Positions 37,690 to 48,522 of a stretch of DNA of 64,000 nt are shown one piece after another (the first letter of the stretch is position 1; every line of letters begins with the position of its first letter). Location: NCBI GenBank assembly GCA_004335835.1, contig RWJK01001732.1:1-64000 (forward strand). Direction: 5' to 3'. The notes beneath the pieces are model-generated. The model searched no databases and was not told the DNA's origin. It saw only the letters and a program-made list of their open reading frames with translations. The stretch is from Scenedesmus sp. ARA3. Taxonomy: Eukaryota; Chlorophyta; Chlorophyceae; Sphaeropleales; Scenedesmaceae. The translations under genes and the position numbers were made by a program.

Positions 37690-38497
37690 CAACTGTGGTG
37701 TTAAAAAGACTGAGCGGCTGGTTCAACTCCTACTGGTGCTGATGCTTGTATGCGTCACAGGCAGCTCGCCTGTGAGGCCAGTGCGTCTGGCTCATCAATA
37801 TCAATAGTGATGTTCAGCTAAATGAGATGACTTCGCTCAGCATGTACATATATGCTCTGCTGCCGTCACTATCATACGTGGGCCTCGTGTCCAAGGAATT
37901 TTTTGCGCACTAAACTGCTTTTGTCTTTTTTTTGGGATGCTTTACAAGGGCTGTCGCTCTACCCACCTTGTTTTGACAGCTTCTGTGCAATCGTGTCCCA
38001 GTTCCTGGCACCCTGCACTGCGCCATACCCTTGCTCCAGGATGCTGGGGCTGGCCGCTAGCGGCACACGCAGCATGCTGTTCAGTGCTTGGCGTGCTGCT
38101 TGTGCAGCAGCAGCGCGAGCCTGCGATGCAGGCTGTTGTACAGGGGTGAACAAGCAAGTTTTTCCAGCTGTGGGCTACTTAGCGGCACACGAAGCATACT
38201 GTTCAGCTTTACTCACACTGCTGCCTGGGTCGACCCAGGCGACGTCGCTGGCAACAACTTGCTTGTACAGGTGTGAACAAGCAAGTTGTTACGGGCTGTG
38301 GTGGCTGCCTTAGTATCACACGAAGCATACTGTTCAACTTCATTCATACTGCTGCCTGGGTCGCTGGCAACAGCTTGAATGTTCACACCTGTACTGGAGT
38401 ACTGACTGCACTGGCTCCTTGCTGCACTGACAGTAGACAGCTGCAGACTAGCAGCAGCAGCCATGGCGATGACTGCAAATACTTGTTGCGATGGCAA
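32590..38497 (-). CDS. SGNH/GDSL-type hydrolase with Ser/Thr linker and C-terminal domain
   Basis: Phase-consistent exons: 38120-37967, 37629-37443, 36877-36781, 36349-36211, 35643-35523, 34517-33500, 32850-32590, giving 658 aa plus an N-terminal exon near 38497-38389 (MPSQQVFAVIAMAAAASLQL, signal-peptide-like) whose join is unresolved. NIQVAVFGSSLTQGYHKG is the block-I nucleophile region, DLVIVDYSLGGCGN sits at block II/III, and VDAMHPTAQGHRIIG carries the catalytic DxxH of block V. A Ser/Thr/Pro/Ala linker of about 130 residues follows. The C-terminal domain has cysteines and hydrophobic strands (GKRLEFVVD, RRLVVFYDRAM, KCVVRLTIVDRG). Probably a secreted esterase or acyl-hydrolase acting on cell-wall polymer; substrate unknown. 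The core is well supported; the start is not. Confidence 0.75.
33330..37050 (-). repeat. Exon echoes in the SGNH hydrolase gene
   Basis: The 5' edge of the catalytic exon (MM.DAMHP.A.GHRII) recurs at 34592-34650, 34685-34745, 34803-34865 and 34930-34990, with a fifth decayed piece at 35175-35205, all upstream of the intact exon start at 34517. Its 3' edge recurs at 33330-33405. The 3' edge of exon 35643-35523 (RDALYDVMFNDTALQAA) recurs at 35400-35470 and 35285-35355. Exon 36877-36781 has 3' copies at about 36530-36570 and 36590-36680, and a 5' copy at 37010-37050. Confidence 0.87.
36353..36508 (-). repeat. CTG-sense tract at an SGNH-gene acceptor running into a 103-N gap
   Basis: Plus-strand CAG units 36353-36405 end in N (36406-36508). 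On the coding strand this is CTG repeated up to the acceptor of exon 36349-36211. Confidence 0.9.
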
Positions 38498-39980
38498 TTG
38501 GAGATATTTATTTCAGCCATGATTGGATCTAGGGCCGGAAGAATCAGGATGGCTGCACTGCCCCTACTTGTTGTGAGTGAGTCGTGACAGCGCGCGCTTC
38601 TGCAAGCCACTCGCACAACCGTCTTTAACGTTTTTGAAATTTATTATTGGACATATACCTTCTATGCAGCCGAAAGACACATTGCTCGTCGTGTTCAACA
38701 ACATAAATGTCACGACAAGTTAGCTGTTCGCGGGCATCGTTCGTGGAGCCTGATAGTGTGGTTAAACCAGGCCCTGTGACAGTCAGATGATGGGACAAAA
38801 GTTGATATAACTGTGGCAGCCTCTGTGCTGCCCCTATCAATGTTGTGGCGACACCGTACATCGCACGCACGCATGACAGGCGTTTCTGCCTCGGGAGTAC
38901 GGGACCGTCTTGTCAACCTTTCGACGACTATACATACTGATTCGTCAGTGTACAAACGCAACAAGGTTTTCAGTTTGCAAAAACCACAAGTCATCCTGCC
39001 GTGATGACATGCACTGGTGACTTTTGATGGCCATCATCCATGGTGAAGTTTGAGCACTTTGAAGTGCTCAATTCTTCATAAAAACGCCGTCATCGACTTA
39101 GATAATCCAACTGGCTCGCCATGCACAGCAGACACTCTCTGTCAACAGCCATCAAGCAGACTTGATTGCCAAACGCGCCGCCAGCACTGCACGTGCACTG
39201 TGCACTTGGCAAGACGCGCCAGCACTCGGCAAGACACGCGAAACACCCCTGGAACCTGGAGGCTGTATGATGACTTGCAGAAGTTACAGATTGCGATAGC
39301 TGAACGTCACACAAGCTGGACGTTACGCACAGGTAACCTCGCCTGTTTGGTGCCAAGAGGAGCCCTGGGCTCCGCTGGGCCAGCTGCACCTGCAAGGGCA
39401 TTACGTGGCAACAGGCCATGCTGGACACTGCAAACTGTGCCTGCTGTTACATAGCAGCTGTTATAACAGCATCAATATCCGCTTTAGCAAATTCTCAGGT
39501 CCCGAGGCCAGGGGCAGCTGACCGGCTGCTCACACGGCGTGCACCTGGTGTGCCACACACACATCATACGTGTGATGCCAGCAGAAGAGGTCACAACTTC
39601 CAAACTTGAACCGCTCAGACTGCCAGCTGGGCAACCTGCAGATTGACCGCTGCGCAATGTTTGATCACACCTGGCTGTAGTGCCCTTACACCTGGCTGTA
39701 GCGCCCTCACACCTGGCTGTAGCGCCCTCACACCTGGCTGTAGCGCCCTCACACCTGGCTGTAGCGCCCTCACACCTGGCTGTAGCGCCCTCCAGCAGCC
39801 ACTGCAGCAGCTGCTGCTGCTGCTGCCAGCAGCGGCAGTGTTTAAATAGTCCCCCCCTTGAGCTGTAGCAGGACTGGCAGCTGATGTCGTAGTGACATCT
39901 CTGCTTCATGACTGCGTGCGTGACTGCAAATACCTGCTGCGGTACAAATTCCACTGTGAATGCTGCTGCTCCTGCTGCTG
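38498..39980. other. Intergenic region upstream of the SGNH gene
   Basis: About 1.5 kb between the SGNH 5' end and the UQCC1-like stop codon. It is less CTG-rich than the genes and no ORF is convincing. It contains a 21-bp minisatellite (39667-39792). A minus-strand TGTAA at 39686-39690 lies about 291 nt past the UQCC1 stop and may be its poly(A) signal. Confidence 0.45.
39667..39792 (+). repeat. 21-bp minisatellite, about six units
   Basis: The unit ACACCTGGCTGTAGCGCCCTC is repeated head to tail with only the first unit differing (TGCCCTTAC). It is nearly perfect, so recent. It is followed by a short CTG tract. Confidence 0.92.
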
Positions 39981-42666
39981 CTACCGTTTTGTGGTCTTGA
40001 TGTCTGTTGAGAAGCGTATCTGCCCTGCGTAGATGTCTTCTACACTGGTCAGGCTGAGGCACTGCTGCTCCCTGCACAATGGAAGCAGCAGCAGCAGCAG
40101 CAGCAGCATTAGATTGGAATCAGCAACGATTGACTGCAAAATAAAATAAAAAATGAACTGCTGGGTCTGCAGCATGTCACTCAGGTGCAGATGCAGCTCA
40201 GATGATGTCAGCGCAAGCTGTTGTGTGCTGTCAACTGCACACGCGTTGCCGTCGCCTCGGCACACCAGCGAGACTCCCAAGTGGGAGTGCAGCCGAAGGC
40301 ACAACATATCCAGCCGCCAGCAACATGGTGATAAAACATAAGTCGGACGCAATGTAAGTGCAGCATCCCCACAACAGCAGGTACCACGCCAACAGCAGCA
40401 CCCAGGGATGTTCTGCTGCATCTCCTTCATACAAACTACGCAGCAGCGCAGCCACCAGCATGACAAAATGATGACACAGAAGCAAACACGCTAATTGAAA
40501 TCTTGCAATACTCACCGCAGCAGGTAGCGTGCCAGCAGCAGCGCCCAGGGCCGTTCCGCCTGATCTCCTTCATTCACACAACGCAGCAGCGCAGCAACCA
40601 GCATGACAGAATAATGCCACAGCAGCAAACATGCCAACAACAAGACACACTCACCGCAGCAGGTAGCGTGCCAGCAGCAGCGCCCAGGGCCGCTCATCTT
40701 CATCTCCCTCATACACGTTGCGCAGCAGCGCAGCCACCGGCATGATCAAAACAGCTTCATACAATACAATGCAGCAGCAACAAAACTTACCGCAGCAGGT
40801 AGCGTGCCAGCAGCAGCGCCCAAGGCCGCTCATCCTCATCTCCCTCGTACACATTACGCAGCAGCGCAGCCACCAGCGCTGCCGTGCGCTGCCCCTCCGG
40901 CTGCTCAAGTGCTGTGTCGTAGGCCTGGCAGCCGCCGAAGAAGACCTGCTCCAGCCGCTTCGTCCATTTGCTGACGTGAATCTGTTACATGACACGATGT
41001 AACAGAAAAATAACACAGCGGCAGGAGGAGAGGTGTGAGGAACAGAAAAGCAAAACTGCTCCAGTGCTGTGTCGTAGGCCTGGCAGCCGCGGAAGAAGAC
41101 CTGCTCCAGCTGCTTTGTCCGTGTGCTGACGTTCATCTGTTGCATGACATGTTGTAACGTGATGTGCAGCAGTTTGATGCAGTGCGGTGAGGAGCGGGGA
41201 TTAGGAAACACAGGCATGGCTGCTGCAGCGTGCCCTGGCACAGCACTGCCCATCGGGGTGGGGGCCTCCTGGTCCAGCATTGCTCGAAGGTGCGTGACCG
41301 TGCATCTTGCAGGTTAATTTACTCCGTTTAAAGCACTGCGCAGCCTGCTGCTGGGCTGGGTGCCAGTTGACAGCAGCATCTGCTGATGCTGACATTCACC
41401 AAACCCACAGGTTGCATGTAACGCCTGACTGGCTCACAGGAAGCTGCAGCAACTGCTGCTGCTGCTGTTGCTGCTGCTGGCAAATCATGGTGCAGCTGCA
41501 TATGCATGCTGCTGCTGGGCCTTTCCCACACAATACATGTCATCTGGCCTGCTGCAGCCCCCTGCTGCTGCTGCTGCGAAGCTGCTCACCGTCACACCGT
41601 ATGCATACACTCGCCGCTCCACATCCCTCAGGAAGTAGTCTGTGAACAGCATCTGGTTGAACGCCTGGTGCAGTGCAGGCAGTGCAGCAGGCACCACAAA
41701 CCAGTCAGCAGAAGTTGTCTGTGAACAGCATCTGGTTGAACGCCTGGTGCAGGGCAGACGTTGCAGCAGGCACCACATATGTAGTCAGCACTGGTGCTGG
41801 TGTGCAGTGCCTGCTGTGCTGCCCACTGCAGGTCATGTGGGCAATGCAGGGGCTGCCGCCCTGAGTCTGTCAGCATGCATCATTGCAGTCACGCGCCAGA
41901 TAGTGAGGTCGCCAACGTACCTTCGTCCCCTACCTGCAATACTCAACAACTCGGCCACCTTGGCAACATGCCCCTGCCAGCATGCTTTGAAGCCCACAAC
42001 ACAACACAACATGCCACCCAATTAATTGCCTGCAGCCAGCATACCTTGTGTCTTTATCAAAAGGCACGCCCTCCTCAGCCACGAGCATGCAGGCGAGCCA
42101 CTTCTGTCAGGATGAAAGAGTATGTAACTAGTGGCAGCTGCTGCTGCTGTGCAGCACGCCAGCCCAGCCCACCTTGGCGTCATGGGCTTGAACACGCCTG
42201 CCAGCATGCAGCCTTGCCAGGCTGCACAGCACCTCCAAAAAACAGAGGAGCAAGATGTTACAGATCAAGAGCGGTTCCTGCAACCCACCTTTGTGTCTTT
42301 GGGTGGCGGCACGCCCTCCTCTGCCAGCCGCCGGATGATCAGCCACACATGCAGCCACGAGCATGCAGTCATGACTCTCTTTGCAATTTCATACAAGATG
42401 CAATAGGGTCGACCACTGTACAGTACCCCAGCCCACTTGGTATGAACAAAGCCGGCACACACGCCCGCCTGCAGGCTTGCCAGGCTGCGCAAAAAACAAC
42501 TGAGAATAAAGCAAATGCACACACAGCAAAACAGTTGCTGCAGCCCACCTTTGTGTCTTTGGGCGGCGGCACGCCCTCCTCTGCCAGCCGCCGGATGATC
42601 AGCCACATGTGCAGCGACAGCAGCGAGTGGCTGCTGGTGAACTTTGACCCGTCCAGCCCCAGCGCT

Positions 42667-42731
<65 letters not shown>

Positions 42732-42831
42732 TTTCATGAACTTTGGTTGAAGTGGCAATTTCATGAACTTTGGTTGAAGTGGCAGCAGCGAGTGGCTGCT
42801 GGTGACCTTTGACCCGTCCAGACCCAGCGCT

Positions 42832-42867
<36 letters not shown>

Positions 42868-43480
42868 GTCGATGCAACCACACGCTTGCAGGCGTCAGGC
42901 ATTGCTGAGCTGGCGAGCAGTGAAGTGCTTGCGTGCAGGTGAGAACAGGCACTATTTTGCTGCACTATGTTGTCTGCTGGGTGGCATTGAGCTGAAGCTA
43001 GTTGTTGGCTGGTGATACTACAGACCTTGAGCATACATCGCCAACCAGCCACAGCTAGCTCTGCTGCAAGTGACGAATTGGACAAACCACTTGCTATGGC
43101 AACCAGCTGTCAAAACCGTCCGGTGAGGCGTGCTCACCTCTGTGCAGTTCAGGGTTCTCTGATGCTTCTGATATGGCTCTGTACAGCACAGCCGCGCCGT
43201 TACGCAGCTGCTGCTTTCTGCTGTAGGCGCCGATTGCTGTCAGGAAAGCCCTGCACAGCACGCAGCACACCGCACACAGCACGCAGCACATAGCACACAT
43301 GTGTGCTTGTTAAATCACATGTTGCAGAAAGTGCTGAACCTGGAGTGCAAAATTGTATGTATGATCAATGCAGGAGCCAACCAATCTAGGGTTTGTCGTC
43401 CACACAGCAGACTGCAGCAAGATGGGGAGTTGGTGACAGCTGTGCTGCTCTTGCAAGCAGCAGCCAGCCAGCGTCAATCC

Positions 43481-43514
<34 letters not shown>

Positions 43515-44358
43515 CGCAGTGTCCCTGAATCACCGTCACTGCTAGCCTGGCCGTCATATGGGGCCAAGAGCCAATGCTGCAATCCTGATGCGTTGATTAC
43601 TCTGCTTCAGCCGCCATATTGATGGCGTGCCAGGCGGAATATATGACGCTGATTCATGGTAACAACTGTAACAACTGTAACAACCAACTCAAACTATTCA
43701 AACCACTCCACTGCATCTGGCCTCACCTGCCAAGCACATTGCCTTCCAGCTGCGGCGGGTACTGCACTTCTCCCCGCGCAAACTGCAGCGACTGCGGCTT
43801 GGACAGAAAGCTGTCTGCATAGCTGCCTGCTGAGTCCTGCAAGGATGCACAGGCACAGGCCAGTGTTGGCACCAGAGGCGGAAGGTTTGCAGGAAAGATG
43901 AATTAGAAGCGACTCGAAAGCACAAGGGAAGGACGAGTTGCCACAGCCAGACAGCCAGGTGCATGGGACTATCGTGTGGGACTACAACAGCGCTTACTTG
44001 CTGCTGCATACGTGTACCACATTGTTTATAAACAGCATAAGCAGATTTAATTTGTAGTCACTGTAAGCTGATGTGGATAATGCAAAAAGGTGGATGTGTT
44101 CAGAGCCAGACATGGCAGCATGCTTTGTGGGTGCACCATGCTGCTGGTGCTGGTGTAACTTGAGGCCCTGTTGACAACGTATGGCCATTGCAGCAGTTTC
44201 ATTCTGCAAACCATATCCATAACATACACGTGTGCATGCCATACCTGCTGCTGACTGCCGAACGCTCTACTGGCTGTGCATACGCAGGGTGCTGCTGCTC
44301 CCAGCCACGCATTCGCCAGAGGAAACTGCAGGCAGTGCAGTGCTTGCTTTGCCAACAT
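39981..44358 (-). CDS. Ubiquinol-cytochrome c chaperone (UQCC1/CBP3-like)
   Basis: Seven exons: 44358-44245, 43836-43727, 43250-43138, 42664-42549, 41664-41590, 40981-40791, 40071-39981. They total 810 nt and 269 aa, with all phases consistent. Exon 1 (MLAKQALHCLQFPLANAWLG) is a typical mitochondrial presequence. The core holds SLLSLHMWLIIRRLAEEG, FTDYFLRDVERRVYAYG, VSKWTKRLEQVFFGGCQAYD and AALVAALLRNVYEGDEDERP, the order found in the CBP3 domain, ending LARYLLREQQCLSL. In yeast Cbp3 (with Cbp6) binds cytochrome b during translation and complex III assembly; a matrix role is inferred here. Length is close to human UQCC1. Introns are loaded with exon echoes. Confidence 0.88.
40375..42840 (-). 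repeat. Exon echoes in the UQCC1-like gene
   Basis: The 3' edge of exon 40981-40791 (AALLRNVYEGDEDERPWALL plus donor) recurs at about 40658-40735, 40512-40585 and 40375-40450, all downstream. Its 5' edge (TKQLEQVFFRGCQAYDTALE) recurs at 41055-41140, upstream. Exon 42664-42549 has 3' copies at about 42284-42345 and 42040-42190, and a 5' copy (LGLDGSKVTSSHSLL) at 42780-42835. Exon 41664-41590 has a 5' copy at 41711-41760. Confidence 0.88.
42668..42730 (-). repeat. CTG-sense tract (about 21 units) at a UQCC1-gene acceptor
   Basis: The tract directly precedes the GCTAG acceptor of exon 42664-42549. A second, shorter tract (42834-42867) precedes the 5'-edge echo of the same exon, so tract and acceptor were duplicated together and now differ in length. 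Confidence 0.88.
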
Positions 44359-45642
44359 ACTGGAACGTGTGATTTAGCTAAGCAGCAATCGGTTCAGGAA
44401 ACGATCACCGAACTTGTCGCAGGCTAGGCTGTGGCAGCGAGCGACAGCAAGTCGAGACGCAGGCGTGGACAAAACTTCTGTGAAATTTTGTTGAACTTCA
44501 CAGCATGTAATTAAAGTCTTGCAGCCGAAACCACACTTCACGGTCACATGGACCATGACCTGGGCCCCAGGAGAACCCTGAACACGAAATTTCAACTGCA
44601 ACAACTGCACGTGACCTCGTGCGGTGCTTGGTACGTGCCAGCCCTGCCAAATTGCAACATTTTATTTATTTGCCGTGGTGCTGTGGCTTATTCAACGCAT
44701 CAAGCAGCTGTTCAGCAGATCGTATGCAGTGCCTGAAGGCCTGTCATCCTTTTTGTTTTGCCTAGCAACTGCTGCGTACTGGTGCAGGTTTTGTTCATGG
44801 TCAAGGGCCTCCTGCAGGGCTTCGTGCTGAGTTTGCAAGTCTCCAGTGCACCCCAGCACCCTGCACACCTGTCCTGCGGAGCATGATGCTGACAAGTCCT
44901 GGCAGGTTGAGCCTGCTGCTCAGCCTGCTTCCTTGCAACTGTGGCAATATTACAACCCAAACCATCTGAATTCTGATTCAACACCTTGCATATATGTAGC
45001 GTGATGCATTGCCACGTCAGAGTCGTCAAGATGTGCTGGTGATTGAGCAGTACAGTTCTGTAATGGTAGCGACCAGGTGCACTACACTTGGTGGTGTCAG
45101 CTCAAGGCTGAAAACTTTGTTGTTATTCACGCAATGTTTTATTTGGTGCGGGGGCTTCCAATGAACGTGTTGCTCGCTTGCCCAAGTGTGTCCAAGGCAG
45201 CAACACCACAAGTTCGCCCTCAGAGGGAAAATGAGCTGCATGGGATGCCGGCAGCCTCCTTAAGAACTCAATGTATGGTGTAGCAGCAAACGTGGCGTTG
45301 CAAAACGCCAGCATGTCAACTTCGCGCACCTGCGTCATGTGTCAGTCGCGAAGCTGAATCAGCTGCCCTGCGAACTGCAGCATGTGTCCTGACTCCCGCA
45401 TGATCACGAACTATTAGTCTTCCTCCAACCTTTGGACAACATTACAAAGACAAGAGTTCACAAGGCCGCGTGATGCGTCGTCCTTGCAGCAGAGCATACT
45501 GCTGCTGCCGTTCTCGGTGCACATCGGCGAACATGTGAAACAAACATACAAAATAGACCGACCTGGACGCTGAGTCAGGGCGAGAGGGCAGACGGGACGC
45601 ATTTGTGAACTGGATGCAGTTGCTTCGCGGCCCTGCAGCAGC
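44359..45642. promoter_or_regulatory. Divergent intergenic region between the UQCC1-like and MscS-like genes
   Basis: About 1.3 kb between two start codons that point apart, so it must hold both promoters. A minus-strand open frame at 45338-45123 has ordinary-looking composition but no recognised domain or splice context. No named promoter element was seen. Confidence 0.4.
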
Positions 45643-48472
45643 ATGTTGCTTCAGACATCCACATGCAGCAGGCTGTCACCAGCTTCCGGAGTGCGGTCAA
45701 GCAGAGCGGCCTGCTTCGCTCGTGGCTTGCCCGCACTGGTGGTGTTGAGGCAGTGCAAGCGGTCCAGCTTTGCTACAACACTGCAGCCTCGTGGTCCGCT
45801 GCATAGACATCAGAGACAGCGTTCGGCATTAGCAAGCCAGGCGGGCAGCGAGCGAGCTGTCAGTGCCAGTACCCCAAGCAGCAGCAACAATGGCAGTAGT
45901 GGCAGCGGCGCCAGCAGCAGCGCACCAAGCAGCAATGGAGCAGCACCTTCAGCAGCAGCTGCTGCTGCGTCCAGCTCTTCTGGTGGCTCCACCCAACAGC
46001 AGCAGCAGCAAGGTGCCTCACAACAACAGTCGCAACAGCAGCAACAGCAGCAGCAGCAAGGCGCCTCACAACAGCAGCAGCAACAGCAGCAAGGCGCTGC
46101 CGCCTCGCCCGCCTTCAGCTTAAAGCCCGTCTATGTGCTCATATTCGGCCTCATCTTCCTCGGCGGCTTGTTATTTGCGTCCATGTCGCTGCAGTTGACC
46201 AGCGACCTAGGGTTCAGCGATGCATTGACCAAAGTAGTGCGCCGCATCTTCAGGAGTATCGCCTTCAGGCAGCTGCTGGTCATCACTGCCTGCATGCTGC
46301 TGGTGCGATTCGCACTCAACAGCGTGCTAAGGCTGCTGGCCAAATGGAGCGCCAGCCCTGTGCAATGGGACAAATCCAAGCTGTATTATGTGATGAAAGA
46401 GGTGAGCAGATGTGTCCCAGCAGGGGTGTTATTGTGTGGGTGGTGCGCTTTGCACTCAACAGCGTGCTGAGGCTGCTGGCCAAGTGGAGCGCCAGCCCGG
46501 TGCAGCGGGACAAGAGCAAGCTGTATTACGTGATGAAGGAGGTGGGTGGCGCAGTATGGCCTGGTTTGACTTTTTTTTGACTTGGTTTGGCCGAGTTGAT
46601 GCAGCACTCACACATGCAAAGGCTGTTGTGGCATGGGTTATACTGAGGCTGCTGGCCAAGTGGAGCGCCAGCCCGGTGCAGTGGGAAGAGCAAGCTGTAT
46701 TACGTGATGAAGGAGGTGAGCAGATTTGTCACAGCAGGGCTGATATTGTGTGGGTTGTGTGGCTTTTGCAGTGGGACTGCTGCTGGCCAAGTGGAGCGCC
46801 AGCCCGGTGCAGTGGGACAAGAGCATGCCGTAATGCGTCATGGAAGAGGCGGGGGCGCAGTTGACCTGCAACTTTGACCCAGCAGACAGGACGTTGTGGT
46901 TGTGGGGTGCTTGCGGCACAGCAGCAGGGCAATGGCAGCCCATGGCAGCAGCAGCAGCTGATGTGTTGCAGCAGCAGCAGCAGCTGATGTGTGGCAGCAG
47001 CAGCAGCAGCAGCAGCAGCAACTGATGTGTGGAGGAGCTGCGCCAGCTCTTGTTGAGACTCTAGATGAGTCGCCAGCAGCAGGCGTCTGCCATAGCAGCG
47101 ATGTTCAGGAGCCATGGCAGCAGAGCAGGTGTGAGCATTCGTAGGCCGGTGGTGCCAGTGGGAGTTCATACTGAGCATGAGCGGTCACTGGCACCACTGG
47201 CCTATCACAGCTGCTTTGCTGCTGTGGCTACTGAGCTTCACTGTTATGTTACACGCCTACTGATGCTGCTGTCATGATCAAGCTGCATTTTTTGCTGGCT
47301 CTGCATGCCCCAGGCCACCTGGCGTGCAACTCTGTTTGTTACCTTTATAGCTGTGACTATGCATACAGTCGGTCTCAGCCACACAGCTGGTTGCAACTCT
47401 TGCTGGAGCGTGTGCTGCAGGTCTATGCGCGCAGCTGGAGCTGCTGCCGTTGTTTGCGCCTGCATCCACCTACTCCTCTCCTCTGCGCCTGTTTGCCTCT
47501 TAACAGAACCTGCACCGCTCTGCACCGCAGGTCTGTTCGCTCCTGGGGCTGCTGCTGTTCATTGCGGGCTGCTGCCCCGGCTGCCTGTTGTTGCGCGGCG
47601 TTCTGATCTCGACTGAACTGTGCTGCACCCTCGCCCTCAACAACATCTGCAGGTGTACTCGCCGCTGGAGCTGCTGCTGTTCATTGCGGGCTGCTGCACC
47701 ATCGCAGACAGCTTTGTGCCGCAGCTCATTAACGTGCCCAAGGCCACCGTCACGCACGTGGTGCGGGCAGTGCTCAGCGTGAGCTTTGTGGTGGGCGCCA
47801 GCGTGGTGGTGTACAACCTCAAGTCGAGGTTTTGCAAGGAGCAGGCCTGGCAGGTGAGCTTTCCTGCAAGCCATTGGTGCTTTCCTGCAAGTCAGTCTGC
47901 TTTCCTGAAAGCTGTTTCATGGTGGGCGCCAGCGTGGTGGTCTTCAACCTCAAGTCGAGGTTTTGCAAGGAGCAGGCCTGGCAGGTGAGCGGTGCAGTTT
48001 GAATTTACTGCAAGCCAGCTTGGCATGAGAACAAGCTTTCCTGCAAGCAAGTTTGTACTGCAAGCAAGCGCGTCGTTCCAGCTGTTTGCGCAAGAAGCAG
48101 GGCAGGGTTGGGTATAGGCCGGGGGTGCTCAGCGTGAGCTTCGTGGTGGGTGCGAGCGTGGTGGTGTACAACCTGAAGTCAAGGTTCTGCAAGGAGCAGG
48201 CCTGGCAGGTGAGGAACTGCAGGACATACAGGTTTCCTGCAACCATTTCTGGTTTCCTGCAAGCAAGCGCATCCTGCACGCCGCTTTACGTTGTGGTGTA
48301 CAATGTCAAACGCCACTTCTGCAAGCAGCATGCCTGGCAGGCGATGCACCTTTGGAATGTGCTTTCCTGCAAGCATGCGTTGTACGCAAGCTTGCGTGTC
48401 AAGCCGCTGCAGCAGTTTTGGGCGCTTGGCTCATCTTTGGCAGGCCGCTTGTGCACATGCCCTCAATCTTAA

Positions 48473-48522
<50 letters not shown>

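Noticed and set aside
45123..45338. Protein-like minus-strand open frame in the intergenic region
   Set aside because: No recognised domain, no splice context and no clear start or promoter; not enough to call a gene.
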